Shown here: positions 24,535 to 37,400 of the stretch, piece by piece
Position numbering within the stretch: position 1 is the stretch's first letter
Layout: every line of letters begins with the position of its first letter
From: Sitta carolinensis
Taxonomy: Eukaryota > Chordata > Aves > Passeriformes > Sittidae
DNA length: 64,000 nt
Assembly: GCA_032173965.1 (NCBI GenBank)
Contig: CM063284.1
Coordinates: 132,361,125 to 132,425,124 of the forward strand
Direction: 5' to 3'
Program-made: the position numbers and the translations under genes
The notes under the pieces: model-generated
What the model saw: only the letters and a program-made list of their open reading frames with translations
Told to the model about the DNA's origin: nothing
The model's database searches: none

Positions 24535-24605
24535 TTCTAAACTAACTGCTGCAGCAAGATTAAACTAACTGTTCTAAACTAACAAATTCTAGACTAACTG
24601 CCACA
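24535..24605. repeat. Short imperfect repeat of TCTAAACTAACTG
   Basis: Four degenerate copies of a TCTAAACTAACTG-like word (starting near 24536, 24559, 24573 and 24588) are separated by short spacers. The tract ends just before an A-rich stretch. It is probably a decayed minisatellite. Confidence 0.65.
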
Positions 24606-26934
24606 GCCCAAGATTTAAAAAAAAAAAACAAAAAAAACTTAAGGGGGAAAAAAACCCCAACGGAGAGAAAAAGAGACAAAAACAAATACAGGGAAAGGTC
24701 TAGCCAGGGAAACAAAAATACTCCATCCTGCCAGAAACACTGCCTGTAGCTTCCAGACAGGAAACTGGCTGCCTCCAGAAAAGCCATTGGCGTCAGGAAA
24801 TGGCAGGAGTACCATGAAACTTATCTCACAGCTGAACTTAATGTAAAATGAAGGAAGAACATTAGAAAAGGAAGGCAAAGACAAATGGACTAGCCACAGA
24901 TCTTTGCTTATGAATACACTTGGTGAAAATTTAAACCTTACTGGTGTGTCTATGAAAGAAAGAATTAATGGAAAAGATTATTCTAGTCCTGCTGAAAATA
25001 AATAAATAAAAAACACCAGGTTGAAAAGATAGAGCCCATTCAGCACAAGAGAAGGGGAATGATCTAGCAGCACTTACAGGCAGACTGCACTAGCACTGCA
25101 ACTAGTATAAACACTAGTTAAAAAGCACAAAGCAAGAAAAAGCTGAATGCCAGTCATTTAAAGTACGTCTGATGCTGTACCTATGCTGGAAATACAATAC
25201 ATGCCAACAGGACGAGTTATTCTCCCAGCACAATTATCCCACCTACAATAACATCATACAATGCCAAAAGATATGCTATGTCAGCATACAGCAGGATTCA
25301 GCCAGGTTGATGAGAGTTTTTCCAAACATTTTTCACTGACATCAACACAGTCTGAGAAGCAGAGTTTCTCTACGCAAAACAACTGCTGCATAAAATGGGT
25401 AGAAAAGTCATCGCAAACACACCCACTCACGGCTTTAAAGACTTAATCTTGTGAAACTTTCTTGGGCTTTACTGCCTTGTTAATGGTGTCCCAGCTTGAA
25501 TCAACACAGGGGAGTTTGTGAATCCCCTGCAAGCTGCTGCATTAGCCAGAGGCCTCATGTCAGGTGACACACTGGGTCACAAAGTGCTGACAAGACCCTG
25601 GCAGTGCTGCCACTTTCTGGATGGTCAGAAAGCTTCACACTAAATTTAAAAAATTAAATACTCAAATAAATACTCAAAGGTTTCCTGCTGTGTTTCACAC
25701 ATTTACCAACAGAATACAAAGTCACAAGACCTGCAGAAGACCTACAGAGATGTTCCTCTACCAGCTGAGGATGCTACAGCAATTCTTCGTGCTTAGGGAC
25801 ACAAATGAGTTTATGGCAAGATGTAGCTGCACTATTCCATTTAATCTGATACTTTTAAATTAGTGAATTACACCTTCTTTGTCAGGCCTCAGAAACACAG
25901 TTGGTGTTTCTGAAATACAACTCCCTCACCCTCATGCTTTTGAGGAGGGATTGTAAAGCCTTTTCCCCTCCACTCACCCCCTCATATTCAAACTCACGCA
26001 CCCTTTCTGTGTTGGATGTTACTTTTTTCCTCCAAAGCATCACCTTAAACAGCTCTTTCTACATAATTATAAAAACATCATTAGTTGGGCCCCTTCACGC
26101 AAGAGCCATCATCTATTTCCAACAGTTACAGGCAGAAAATACGAGGCAAGCATAGTGCAATTACTAGAAAAGCTACTGTGCTTATTTTCTCCATTATTTA
26201 GAACAGCTGAAGACTTCCTAATTATAGTCTCCAAACAAACCTGTATTATTTCAGGTTCTGAGGTAAAACCATACTTTGTGGGTTTTAAATAGTAACAGTG
26301 GTAATATGCCTTCAACTGCACCCTTTTTAGTAAATCTTTAAAAAAACCCATCACCTTAAGTCAGATTTAAAAGCGTCCTAGACCACAGAAATATCAGATT
26401 TGGTAAACTGAGTTAGTACAGGAGATGCCGCCTCTAGCCATGAGTACCTGTTAGTCTAAACCTGAGATCCAGCCCTCAAGTGTTGAGATGATTTCTTCCT
26501 TTAAAAAGCAAACAATCTGCAAACAGAAAAGCTTCTTGTTTATTTTTAAAGTCAGCTGCAAGCTGACTACAGCTTGACTCAATCCTTTTACAGTGGCATC
26601 CACTGTTCTGCTCTGATGGCCTTAAACATAGCTTTTCTGAACTGTCTGCATCCAGATAAATTTTAGATGAAACAAGTACCTTAAACTGAATATAACACAC
26701 AGACCTTCATATTTATTTTCAAGTCATAGATATTTGTTTAATCAGCAATAACAGAAGTCAAATTTCTGTTCGTCTTAAATCTAAAATACCAGTTTCTCTG
26801 GTGGCTCATAAATTCAACATCTCTGAGTCCTTGCTTTATTTCTACTTGCAAGTTAACCATTAAGAATTCCAAATTCTAGTAGATGATTACTGATTTATTT
26901 TCTTTTTACTTATCTAAATCTACTGTTAACACCC

Positions 26935-26959
26935 GGGGAAGGGTAGGGGGGGTGGGGGG
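26935..26959 (+). other. G-quadruplex motif in intron 1
   Basis: Four G runs follow one another on the plus strand with one- or two-base loops: GGGG, AA, GGG, TA, GGGGGGG, T, GGGGGG. This meets the usual G-quadruplex pattern. It lies about 640 bases left of the GC-rich minisatellite, whose G-rich strand is the opposite one. An RNF19A transcript would carry the C-rich version of this motif. Confidence 0.75.
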
Positions 26960-27308
26960 AAATCCTTGAGCAATATATTTAGCTTGCCTCTAAAAACTAT
27001 CTTCACTTGAAACACCAGCAAGGAACTGTTACTTTAACCGCAGTTTAAAGAGCAAAAGCAATATCCTGCCAGCCAATAGTGTCAGGCACAAATATTTACA
27101 GAATATTCTGAAATTCCTGTAATAAACAAATGGGACAAAACATAGTTTATCAAGTACATTTTCTACGCACAGAAGACATCCAGCAAGCAGCAGGCTCCAA
27201 GGACGAGTCCCGGTGACACCCCCCAAGCCGTGTTTCCATTCCAGCATGCCATTACTCCAGAGCAGAGAGACTGAATGTGCGCAAAGCAAAACCTCACCCT
27301 AACTTCGC

Positions 27309-27316
27309 TGACGTCA
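27309..27316. promoter_or_regulatory. Perfect CRE palindrome (TGACGTCA)
   Basis: TGACGTCA is the consensus site for CREB/ATF factors. It sits about 270 bases left of the GC-rich minisatellite and about 200 bases before a good plus-strand splice donor (CAG|GTAAAT, GT at 27520-27521). An 8-base site turns up by chance about once per window of this size, though CpG depletion makes it rarer. A promoter here is a guess. Confidence 0.4.
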
Positions 27317-27580
27317 GAGTTCTCTTGCCAGCAGACGCTTTGGAAATAGTTACATTAAGTCTCCATTGTGCTGTGTAACTCCGAGCCTGCATTCCTCAAT
27401 CAGAAAACGAATGCAAAAGAGCAGGAAGAGGGAGAGGACAAATTCAATTTTTCAGCCCGCGATTACAGCTGTATCTGGCACAGCCTGTCCATGTGACTGG
27501 CTGGCTTTGCAGGCTGCAGGTAAATTCTCTGTCAAGCGGAGGCAGGACGGGACCGCAGCGGCGGCCGGGGAGCCGGCAGG

Positions 27581-28100
27581 GCCCGGCCCCGAGCGCTGCC
27601 CCGGCCCCGAGCGCTGCGCCCCTGCCCCGTGCGCTGCCCCCTGCCCCGTGCGCTGCCCCCTGCCCCGAGCGCTGCCCCCCGGCCCCGAGCGCTGCCCCCC
27701 GGCCCCGAGCGCTGCCCCCGGCCCCGAGCGCTGCCCCCCGGCCCCGTGCGCTGCCCCCCGGCCCCGTGCGCTGCCCCCCGGCCCCGAGCGCTGCCCCCGG
27801 CCCCGAGCGCTGCCCCCCGGCCCCAGCGCTGCCCCCGGCCCCGAGCGCTGCCCCCCGGCCCCGTGCGCTGCCCCCCGGCCCCGTGCGCTGTGCCCCGGCC
27901 CCGAGCGCTGTCCCCGGCCCCGAGCGCTGTCGCCCCGGCCCCGAGCGCTGCCCCCCGGCCCCAGCGCTGCCCCCTGCCCCGAGCGCTGCCCCCCGGCCCC
28001 GTGCGCTGCCCCCGGCCCCGAGCGCTGCCCCCGGCCCCGAGCGCTGCCCCCCGGCCCCGTGCGCTGTGCCCCGGCCCCGAGCGCTGCCCCAGCCCCGCCG
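27581..28100. repeat. GC-rich minisatellite, about 26 units of 18-21 bp
   Basis: The array is built of units with consensus GCCCCCCGGCCCCGAGCGCT. The 3' part varies in two main forms, ending GAGCGCT or GTGCGCT, with a rarer deleted form ending CAGCGCT. The number of C's before GG differs from unit to unit, and some units begin GTG, GT or GTCG. GC content is about 85 percent and CpG is dense. The minus strand, which is the sense of RNF19A, reads AGCGCTCGGGGCCGGGGGGC per unit, so it has strong quadruplex potential. The array lies inside intron 1. Long open frames in five of the six frames are only a result of the absence of A/T-rich stop codons. Confidence 0.97.
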
Positions 28101-28421
28101 GGCACACCTGGGGCCTCCGGGACACCGCCTGACCCAGACACAGCGAGGGCAGGCGGCAGCGCATCTGCCTCCTCCCCCACCTTCCAAAAACAAACCAGAT
28201 GCCTCGAGTAAGAAACATTTGAATTCTTCTAGAAGCAGAAACCAGAGCCAAAACTAACAGTTTGTACACTCTGTGGATTGTTGAAGACCTAAGTGATTGC
28301 TGAAACTGCCTGCAGACACTGGTCCGTGGTGGTGGCAGAATACCTCACACTGGCTGCCTGGGGAATGAACAGTACTAAAAAGATATATAAAAATAACTCA
28401 GAAGTCTCCCCTATTCACTCC

Positions 28422-28445
28422 TTTTTTTTTTTTTTTTTTTTTTTT
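28422..28445. repeat. Poly-T run of 24
   Basis: A homopolymer of 24 T on the plus strand, about 320 bases right of the minisatellite. No retroposon body is recognisable on either side. Confidence 0.95.
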
Positions 28446-31400
28446 AATTAGTGACCAAGGCTCATGTTTGCACCAATCCAACACCAGCAACATTCTGAAT
28501 TTTTACTCAGAAACGTAGCATTCGCTCTCAGCAAGTACACAAAAACATGAAGGCACATTCACAAGTGATGGCTCATGTCACAGATCCTCACACTCGAGTC
28601 TGTAAGCAAAATGACCTCGCAACCATCTCTCAGCTGCCCCATACCGTTATAATAAAAAAGCTCCTCACTTCAGTCAGAACTTCTACCTGACATCCAGCAA
28701 GTGCCAGATGAACCCTCACTGAGGACAGCATTCTGAAACAAATTTATTAGCAGAGATTTTATACACCTGCATTGAACGCTCCAAGGTAATGACATATAGC
28801 TTCCACGACTCCTGACATGAGTCCATTTGTTAATGAAAATCATTTTGGGGAGAAAACTGAGCATCTGACAGAGACACCAGACAAACCGGAGATGATGTTG
28901 ACATTGAAACAAAAACCAAACACAATTAGCTTCAAGTTTCATATTCACAAAGGGCCACGTCTGTCGCTAGATAACCTGGTGACACAATCAAACATTACTG
29001 AGTTAACAGTAGCTTACTATCCTGTTCCAACTCAGTACACTGTGATCTGGACAAACCTGTATTTGTATTTGCCATCTCACAGCAAGACCAGATCAGTACA
29101 AAATACCTGGACATGATGCCAGCTGCTCTTTAGAAAATATGGATATCACAGCTTTCTTCCCCGCAACTGTAAGGATTACTACAGGTGTAACTCCTAAACT
29201 CTAGTCTGAACCCAGATCTTTCTTTTGGCCATTGAAACAAATTTTTAAAATGTGGTGTGCTTTCTCAGGGTGGGTGGGGAGGAAGAAACAGCCAGAATAA
29301 ACAAACTCTGAAAGTATTTAGGATTTCAGAATGGAGTGTTACCACAGCCCCATTCTTCAGGCAGCACAGAAGTGCCTACAGCAAACGTGGAACACATCTG
29401 TGCAAGAGCTTTTTTCTCCTGCAAGTCTGCTTTATAATGCAGGGTGAAACTTTAACAGAATGAATAAATATTCTTGATGATTGTTTCATATTCGGTCTGA
29501 AATGTACTTCTCTGGCCTTGTTACATTGCAATGTGTGTGTGGTTTCCTTGCTAAAGCCAGCATGAAACAAAAAATGAATCATACACTGTACCAGTGCCAG
29601 AACAGAGAATAAAACAAGCACAATCACTGTTATTGAGGAACAAAAGTCCTCTACAAAAAATGCTGTTGCACATCTGTTTCCATTGTAGGATTAACTTTTT
29701 CAGTGACTTTACCTGAGAAAATAAGGCATATGAAATGTGAGAAGAGTTCTAATGGTCTACACGTGAGACATTTTAAAGAGACCATTTTAACACAGTAAGT
29801 TGATAAAACAGGAGCCTTAATGACTTGTTATATAGAAGCTTCAAGTCTATGATTGAAAACAGTAGGTAATAACAAATTCTATTCTGGAAAAAAAAAAGTT
29901 TTTTTAACATTTCTGGTATATTGTCTGTTTTCAGTAAGGGGAGCTTATTCTATTTTCTAAGCAATTACTCAACATTGCACTAAAAAAATACGCTGTAACA
30001 GAAAAGTTATTCAGAAATCAATTCTAAAGTTTTTTTAGCTTCATTCACTTCTTTCATACTCAAGTCTTTTAGGATTATGAGCAAAGGTATTTGTAACAAT
30101 TCACTTTCTGTCCTTATTTCTGACCTTTCTGATTTGCAATCCCACTGTTCACCACTCATCCTCAAATAATTCCAGGGACAGAAAATTATCAAATACTGTA
30201 TGAAAGAACATAAATTATTTCTCTCACTCCTTTCAAGTTGTGTGCAACTACAGAAGTACTCTGCTGCAGTTTTAGCTAGTATTATTAAAGAATCCTCCTC
30301 TGAAGAGCGAATCCATTGTCACCTTGCAGTTATCACAGTGGTACAACTGTGAGAGTCGTGTGATGGAAATTAAGGAAGCTGAAAGGCCAAGACACATTTA
30401 AAAGGATTCCAACATCAGTACAGGTAGGGATTATGAATGATAAATACAAAGGAACTAGAAGACGAATCTGACAGGTCAACTCACATTGCGCAATGCTATG
30501 TCCAAAAAGGGATTGTTACAGCTCACAAGAATTACATTACTTATTTATATTTCAAGACTTAACATAAAATTAAATGTACGCTGAGTGCAGCCTTTTTAAA
30601 TACCAGCTGGTCAGACTGACTGTTCCTTTCTGGGAAGATAACAGCTACACTAAAAAACATACAAAATGTAAACATTTTGTTTAAATCTCAGTTTTGACAA
30701 ACTGAGGTAGTTTATATTTGCCCACACTTCCCCTTTAGAGAAGTTACAGCACCTTCAGCTGCATTTATGGCTTTTCAGTGGAAGAACAAAGCACTACTAA
30801 AACTTTCCAGATTTCTCTGTCTTGGTTCAATCCCTCTCCTTTCTCTCCGAATGTCCAGTCACATAGTAACCTCAGAAACCACAATCCTAGAAGACTGTTC
30901 TGCTGAGACAGAAGGGGAGAGAAGAAAAATGACAAAGTGAAAAAAAATATGAAATGTGTGGAGTGAAAGCTAACCAACCATAGAAGGCACAATTCTATAC
31001 GATTGACACATAGATGCAGTATTGTTTGTTCACTAATCTGACCTCACCAATATGGAATACAAATTACTGAGAGAAGGGAAAGAGGGGGAGGATGTGACAC
31101 TAACTGTTCTCAGGACACCAAGAAAAAACCCCACAAGTACCTAGAAATTGCCCTCTCCTTATCAGGCACTCACTGGAGTACAGTGATTGTGTAAGTGACA
31201 TCTACTTCTTCCTTAAGTTTGGCCTGATAACAACCAAGGAAATTAATATAAAATTTTAGATCATGTCTATGTTTCAGCATTTCTAACAACTCTGGTTTCT
31301 ACTTTGACTTTCTGCCTTATTAAAACCACTTTTTCTAATCCTTTCATGTTTATCTACAGTATCAAGATCCACCAAAAAAAAAACTGAGCTACCAAGTCTT

Positions 31401-34400
31401 TTTCTAGTAACAAGGATAATAAAACCATTGTGCTCATGACTTTTTCATATAGAACCATTTCCTATAGTTCTAATTAATAATTATAATTAATTCTAGTACG
31501 TGAAAGTTCTACACAGCCATGCCATACTTGGCAACAAACAAGTGGAAGTGATTGTCATCACACCACTGCTAATGTGATTGTAGAAGACAAAAGTCCTACT
31601 CTCCTTCTGTCCCCCAGAAAGTCCTTTCCCCAATAAATAAATTATCTGCTTGTGACATACAATATTATAAAATACTCTTCAGGTAACAGAGGCAAACAAA
31701 GCTACACTAAGAACTATGAGGACATTTACTATTGCATACTTGAGTGCTCAAAAATTAAGGATTCCAGAAAGCAAGCTGTCCATAAAAACTAAATTAAGCA
31801 TCCCCCATCCAGCCAACTGACAGTATAGCTGGTGCACTGTAAGGCAAGGCAAATTTTGTTCCAGTTTCAGCACCTATGATGGCTGCCTGTGATATCTGAT
31901 CCTTGTCACCGTTTCCAAGGACATCAGGACATCTCTTTACCCATCCACAAAAATGGTCCAACTACCAGGACAGGCAGATAGAGATTAAGTGGGACCAGTT
32001 ACTTCCCACCCAAGCAGTGGTGAGTATAGCATCACGTAGGGAGCTGCAATAGGAGAAGCTGGAAGACCTCTGCTGGATGCCACTTAGTGCTTTAGCAGTC
32101 ATTTCCAAGCCTTGGGGAGATATTAAATGTTGTGTCCAGCTTCTGAACTCCCTGTAGAATCACAGAGACATACTGATTTTTCTGGAATGGCCTCATTCCA
32201 GCAACAGCTTTTTCTCATTTCCATACTAAATTAGTCTCAGTATCTACACGTTGTATGTTTTTGAATTCACAAATACCACACAAATCCTTAAGATATTTTT
32301 ACCAGACTAACAGCTTCAAAATTAGCAAATCAATCTGCAAAGCAGTCCTGTGAAATCACAGAAATTCTGCAATGGAAGATTATTTTCCAAATTTGCAAAA
32401 TGGGAAACAGACACCAAAGCTAATACTGTCACCTGAAATGAAACTATGGTATTGTGGGCTGCCAAAGTTCTGAGGCTGTTTTGCATCAATACAGGGCTGT
32501 ATAGGTTCAAACTTAGGCTGATTATGGACAGCACTAACCCACTCAGAGCTGATTAACACCTGAAAGTCTGAAGATAGGCATATAGGAAAACAACTATTCT
32601 TTAAGGGCCTTGCCCAACACTACAAACTGTACAAATGAGGTGCTACAGACTCCTTGTTCTAGCATTCCCTATCTTAAGTTTATATCCCAGCACATTCCAA
32701 ATAATGTGGCTATTATCTAATTATTTAAACGCCAATAGTATTTTTTCTGTTGTCAGGGCATGAGAATGTTCTCTTAAACAAATTTTCTGCAACTTCATAA
32801 TTTGCAGACACCAAGTGACAAGACTTTGCTAGAATTAACTAGAATTAATTTCTTTTGAAACGTCTATCCCCATGACAGATTTGATTAACTCTGGCCAATG
32901 GGATTCTAAAGAGGACAACAAACCTAGAAGAATGCCTTCGCTCAAAGACACTACAGTCTGCTACAGCGTGTTCTGAACTAGGGGTTGTGGAATACATCTC
33001 AAAGGAGGACCTTGGGAAATAAACCCATGCTCCTGCAACAGCAGACACAGGTGGTAGCTGAGAGGGCTGTGCATGGCAAAGCTTCATTTAAACCTTTCCA
33101 TCCCTCCTGCCCAGATGTTGGTCAATAATTAGCAGGGGTTAAAGACCTGTGACCAGTCTCTTTTTTCCTTTTATAATTTTCTTTTGCAGGTGCTCTAGTT
33201 TGACAGCAGAAGTGTGAAATAGGGGAAGCTGTTATAAAAAGGGAGATTTTGGTTTAAAACCAGCTGTTTCAGTCTACATCACCCTCAGTTTCTTCATGCA
33301 ACCTTTTCCTCCTGCTCTTCTTCACTTAACCCTTTTCCTTCTACCTCTTCTGTTGCCTCTACCCATCACATTTTCTATCCTCCCTAGAACTGAAGGCAGA
33401 CAACTCCCCCTTTGTCTCAAGCCTCTCATCCTGATATAGAATCAAGATCAGAAGGAAGCATTCCTCCTTCTCACTTGGACCTCTCATTATTGACTTGATG
33501 CCCAGCAGCTGTGATACAAAATTTAAGTACCTCACCACTTGCTACAATGGCTGAAAAAGTGTGGCTGTAAAATGTTCAGAATTTTGGTGCCACAACAATC
33601 GGTCTTTAAAAGAAAATGCTCAAAACCACTTTCTAAAAATTTGCCATTCCTTGCAAGTTTTCACAGAGATAGAATAAAGACAAGAGCAAGGCTTCTCTAA
33701 GAAAATAAAAGCAAAAGAAAAAGAAAAAACAGACCTCTGAACCAAAACACAGATATTATAACATTCTCAGAGCAGTGCGCTGTATTTTTAAACATGAAGA
33801 AACCTTTCCCCTGCATTCTCAGAAACAATATTTGGTGGGTTTTACTTTGCGTTAGACCAGCTACATTTTGAATGAAATATAACCAAGAATCTGAATGCCT
33901 GGCTTCATAATGTGAAGTATTAATTTTACTCATATAAGATACCTTCAGTTCTAAGTATTGTATACACAATACTTGCAGCTCCTAAAAAACTCCTAAAAAG
34001 AGTTTCATGTTTACTTGAGGTAGTCGCCCCAGTCCAAATTATAATCTACCAAGACCATTTCCATTATGTCATACACTTAGAGCACACGTATAATTGCACT
34101 TCTTCGTATCTAGTATAAATTCTAAAAACTAAACGTGAAGAGAAAGGACACATCACTCATTTTACATATAGCTGTCTGAAGCAGCCAGATAATGTGACTT
34201 GCCAAACTCTCACAGAGACAATGCAAAGAACAGCTGACAGTGGAGAGAGGAGAACATGTCTTACCTCACAGCCAAACTGGAATGGCAGCAATGATCAGCC
34301 TCCTCTGTCTGAGCTGCAGAGCCACAACTCCACAACTTGTTCTCATTTGCCTGGACTCTTAATATATGTAGCACACCAGTCCACTCATCACCATGGGCTG

Positions 34401-37400
34401 TCCTCAAAAACAGTTAAAAATCCCACCACCATTTGGAGCAGAAATAAATAATGTTATTTTACTCCTTCATATGCGACTGGAATGTCCATCCCAAATATCC
34501 ATAGACTTATGTCAGTACAGAAATAACCGTTTCTCCCTTTTATCTCCTGTTCATTTTACAGTACAATATCCTCCACGGAAGTGGCATCACTGGAGAAAGA
34601 CCCCTTATATTTTCTTTCTTTCAGAAAAAATATGGTCTGTAATGGTAGCCTGGAGGTATTTAATGCCATTCAACACTACACTTTTCTCACCCTTTGAAGG
34701 AAAGACACATATCTACAAGCAAAGACAAACCCTTGATAAAAAATGGACAAAAGCAATTTCAAAGATTTTAATTTAAGTGACTCCGTATATTTTAACAGAA
34801 AAATGTTGATACCTTTAGAAGAAAGGTCATAATAAAATGATTTTAAAAGCTTGAAGGTCTTGGTTTGTTTCTCCCAAGTGAAGCAATCTTCCCTAACCAA
34901 GAAATAAATATGTAAAAGACCAAGCCAGCTATATATCACTCAAACTAATTCAGAAATATAAGCTCTAAAAGGATTTCAATAATATACTACTGTAACCTCC
35001 AATTTTATTTTAAAAAGGCTATTTAAGTCATTACTTAATTTGATTATGTTTTGTAAAAGACACTGCAAACTTCCAACTGTCTGCTAATTCATAAACTTGC
35101 AAATTACAGCATAAACTACATCATGCTAAAAAATACCCTGTTGGAAATACTCAGGCACTTGACTGATAGTGTGGGGATGTAGCTTTTGTGTAGGATATAT
35201 TCTTTTAATATACCCTTAAAGGCCAGTCTGTATTTTACTCAAATATAAATCATACAATTTTAATACATTTCAAGATATCAGCAGCTGTTATTTAAATAAA
35301 TCAACATTCCCAACTACCCTCCAAGTTCACCAGGACATAACAAGTTGCTCCCAATTTCATGAGTTCAGCATCCTGTCTGCAGCCTGTGTAAGACCCCATT
35401 GAGCAACTGACAGGTGCAACAAATTTTCTATTGGTCCCAGACCGTAAACACAAACTTTTAACTTGTCAGAGCAGATTCAGATTCAAAAAGTACATTTATC
35501 TCCCAGTCAGTATGTTCTAGTACCTTCTATACTGCCATCTATATAAAACCCAAATCTCTCTCAGCACTGTGAATACCCAAGAAAATCTATGGCAATAAGC
35601 CCAACAGCCTAATGAAACATGGCTGAAAAAACTGCTCCTTCAAAAATCAGTACTTAATTTGCTACTAATCTGATTGAATATATTCTTGTTCTCACACTGT
35701 AATAAGAGGAGAGAAGTTCTAACTTTTACCTTTCTCATATCGGAACTGAATTTCCACCTAGACAGATGTGAAGCCTTGGAAGAGCAGTGTTAGCCAGGGA
35801 AGCAAGTGCATGACCAGAGGCTGACAGAGAGAAGTGCTATATAAATCTCTGCAACATTTACAGCCATACAGCCACCTGCAATACAGAGAATTACACATTT
35901 TCTAGACTTACAAACTGTTGGAGAATACTTGTTTCTCCTTTTGTCAGTGGTTAGCAGAAACTGAATCAGGCTGAAATAATAAATCTTGAGAAGAAACACC
36001 ATGAATTTTTTTGATGTTACATAAGATTCATTATTTTTTAAAGTGACAGGAATATCAACAGACAAATTGATCTAAAAATCATAGTTTTAACAGATAGTAG
36101 TGTAACTATGGATTGTTCAGAAAAGGAAAACAGATTTGGGTCTTCTTTTTCTTTATATTCTGTCATATCACAGGTGTCTTTCTGATGCATCATGATCCAT
36201 ATACAAGTTCACTGACTGATGGAACACCAGCCAAGATAAGAAAGATGGGAGGGCTGCCAAACAAGCATCAGTGCCAAATTACAAGGAACCCTTCATTTTC
36301 TTTCCAGCTTTGCCACACAAGAGGCTTTATTTCCAACAGCTCTGGGCCTCCATTTTACAGCTACATTGTGGATAATGCATTAACATTTGACTAGGACTTC
36401 CTTCAATGAACCATAAGTGACATACAATGACACCAACAAGCTCTGAAATCCCTTTCCCATGCAAGTGCAAAATCCTGTCATTTTTGAGCAGCATTTCTTC
36501 TGGTCTGTCCCACCTGTTATTTAAGAGGAGTGAAAAATAACCATATTAAAAAAAAAAAATAGAGAAGCTAGCCATTCAAGAGAAAGCCCTTCCACAAAAA
36601 AAATTAAAATGGCAGTCAACAGCCAGATTATTTTGATTCATGATGACAGTTTAAGACAGCTGTCTAACTGCATATAAAAAAGAACAACAGAACCAGCCTA
36701 TAATCCCAACTAGAGACCACATTAATCACTGGAATTTCAACTCTGCACCAAAATATTCTCCCTGACCCCCAGCCTCCACCAATCAAAACTAATCTATGGG
36801 GGACAGAAATTAACACAATTGAATCCTGAGCAGGCAGTTTTTGTCTTAATAATAAATTTTATGGGGAACTGACAGCACATTTTTTTCTCATTTGTGAAGC
36901 ATTATTAAAGGTGGGACAGAATCACCCTGGAGCATACTGGATGTCTTTCAGATGACACTGATTTAATCCCAGGCTGCCAAGTTTTCACCAGCCACCCAGA
37001 GGGGTCAAAATCGAACTTGTCTCTCCAAACCAGCATATAATTTATGTCCTTACCCAGTCTGGGCTGAGGAAAGAACTTGGATTCAGATTGATTTCATTTT
37101 AAAAGTGGAGGGGAAATTTGAACTCCATCAATCACTGTATTAGCCATCCAAAAATAGGAATTTAGCAGGAGCATTTTAATCCTCTGCATATCACTAAATT
37201 TTCTTTGTTTTTCCTATACAGAACAGGGTGAAATAACTCCCTTCTATTTTCATATTCCTTCCTCATTACATATAACATCTATAATAGTCCACATATTTTA
37301 TCAAATTAATTGATTTTTTTAAAAAATCTAATATTGTAACACCAATACAGCTATTCAAAAGAATTATTTTTATTCCAAATCTTATTTTTCATCATTATTT

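Noticed and set aside
27366..28269. Five overlapping open frames of 167-281 codons on both strands, rich in Ala, Pro, Arg and Gly
   Set aside because: They are the translation of the GC-rich minisatellite in different frames. GC-rich repeats rarely hold stop codons, and there is no start context, domain or splice support.
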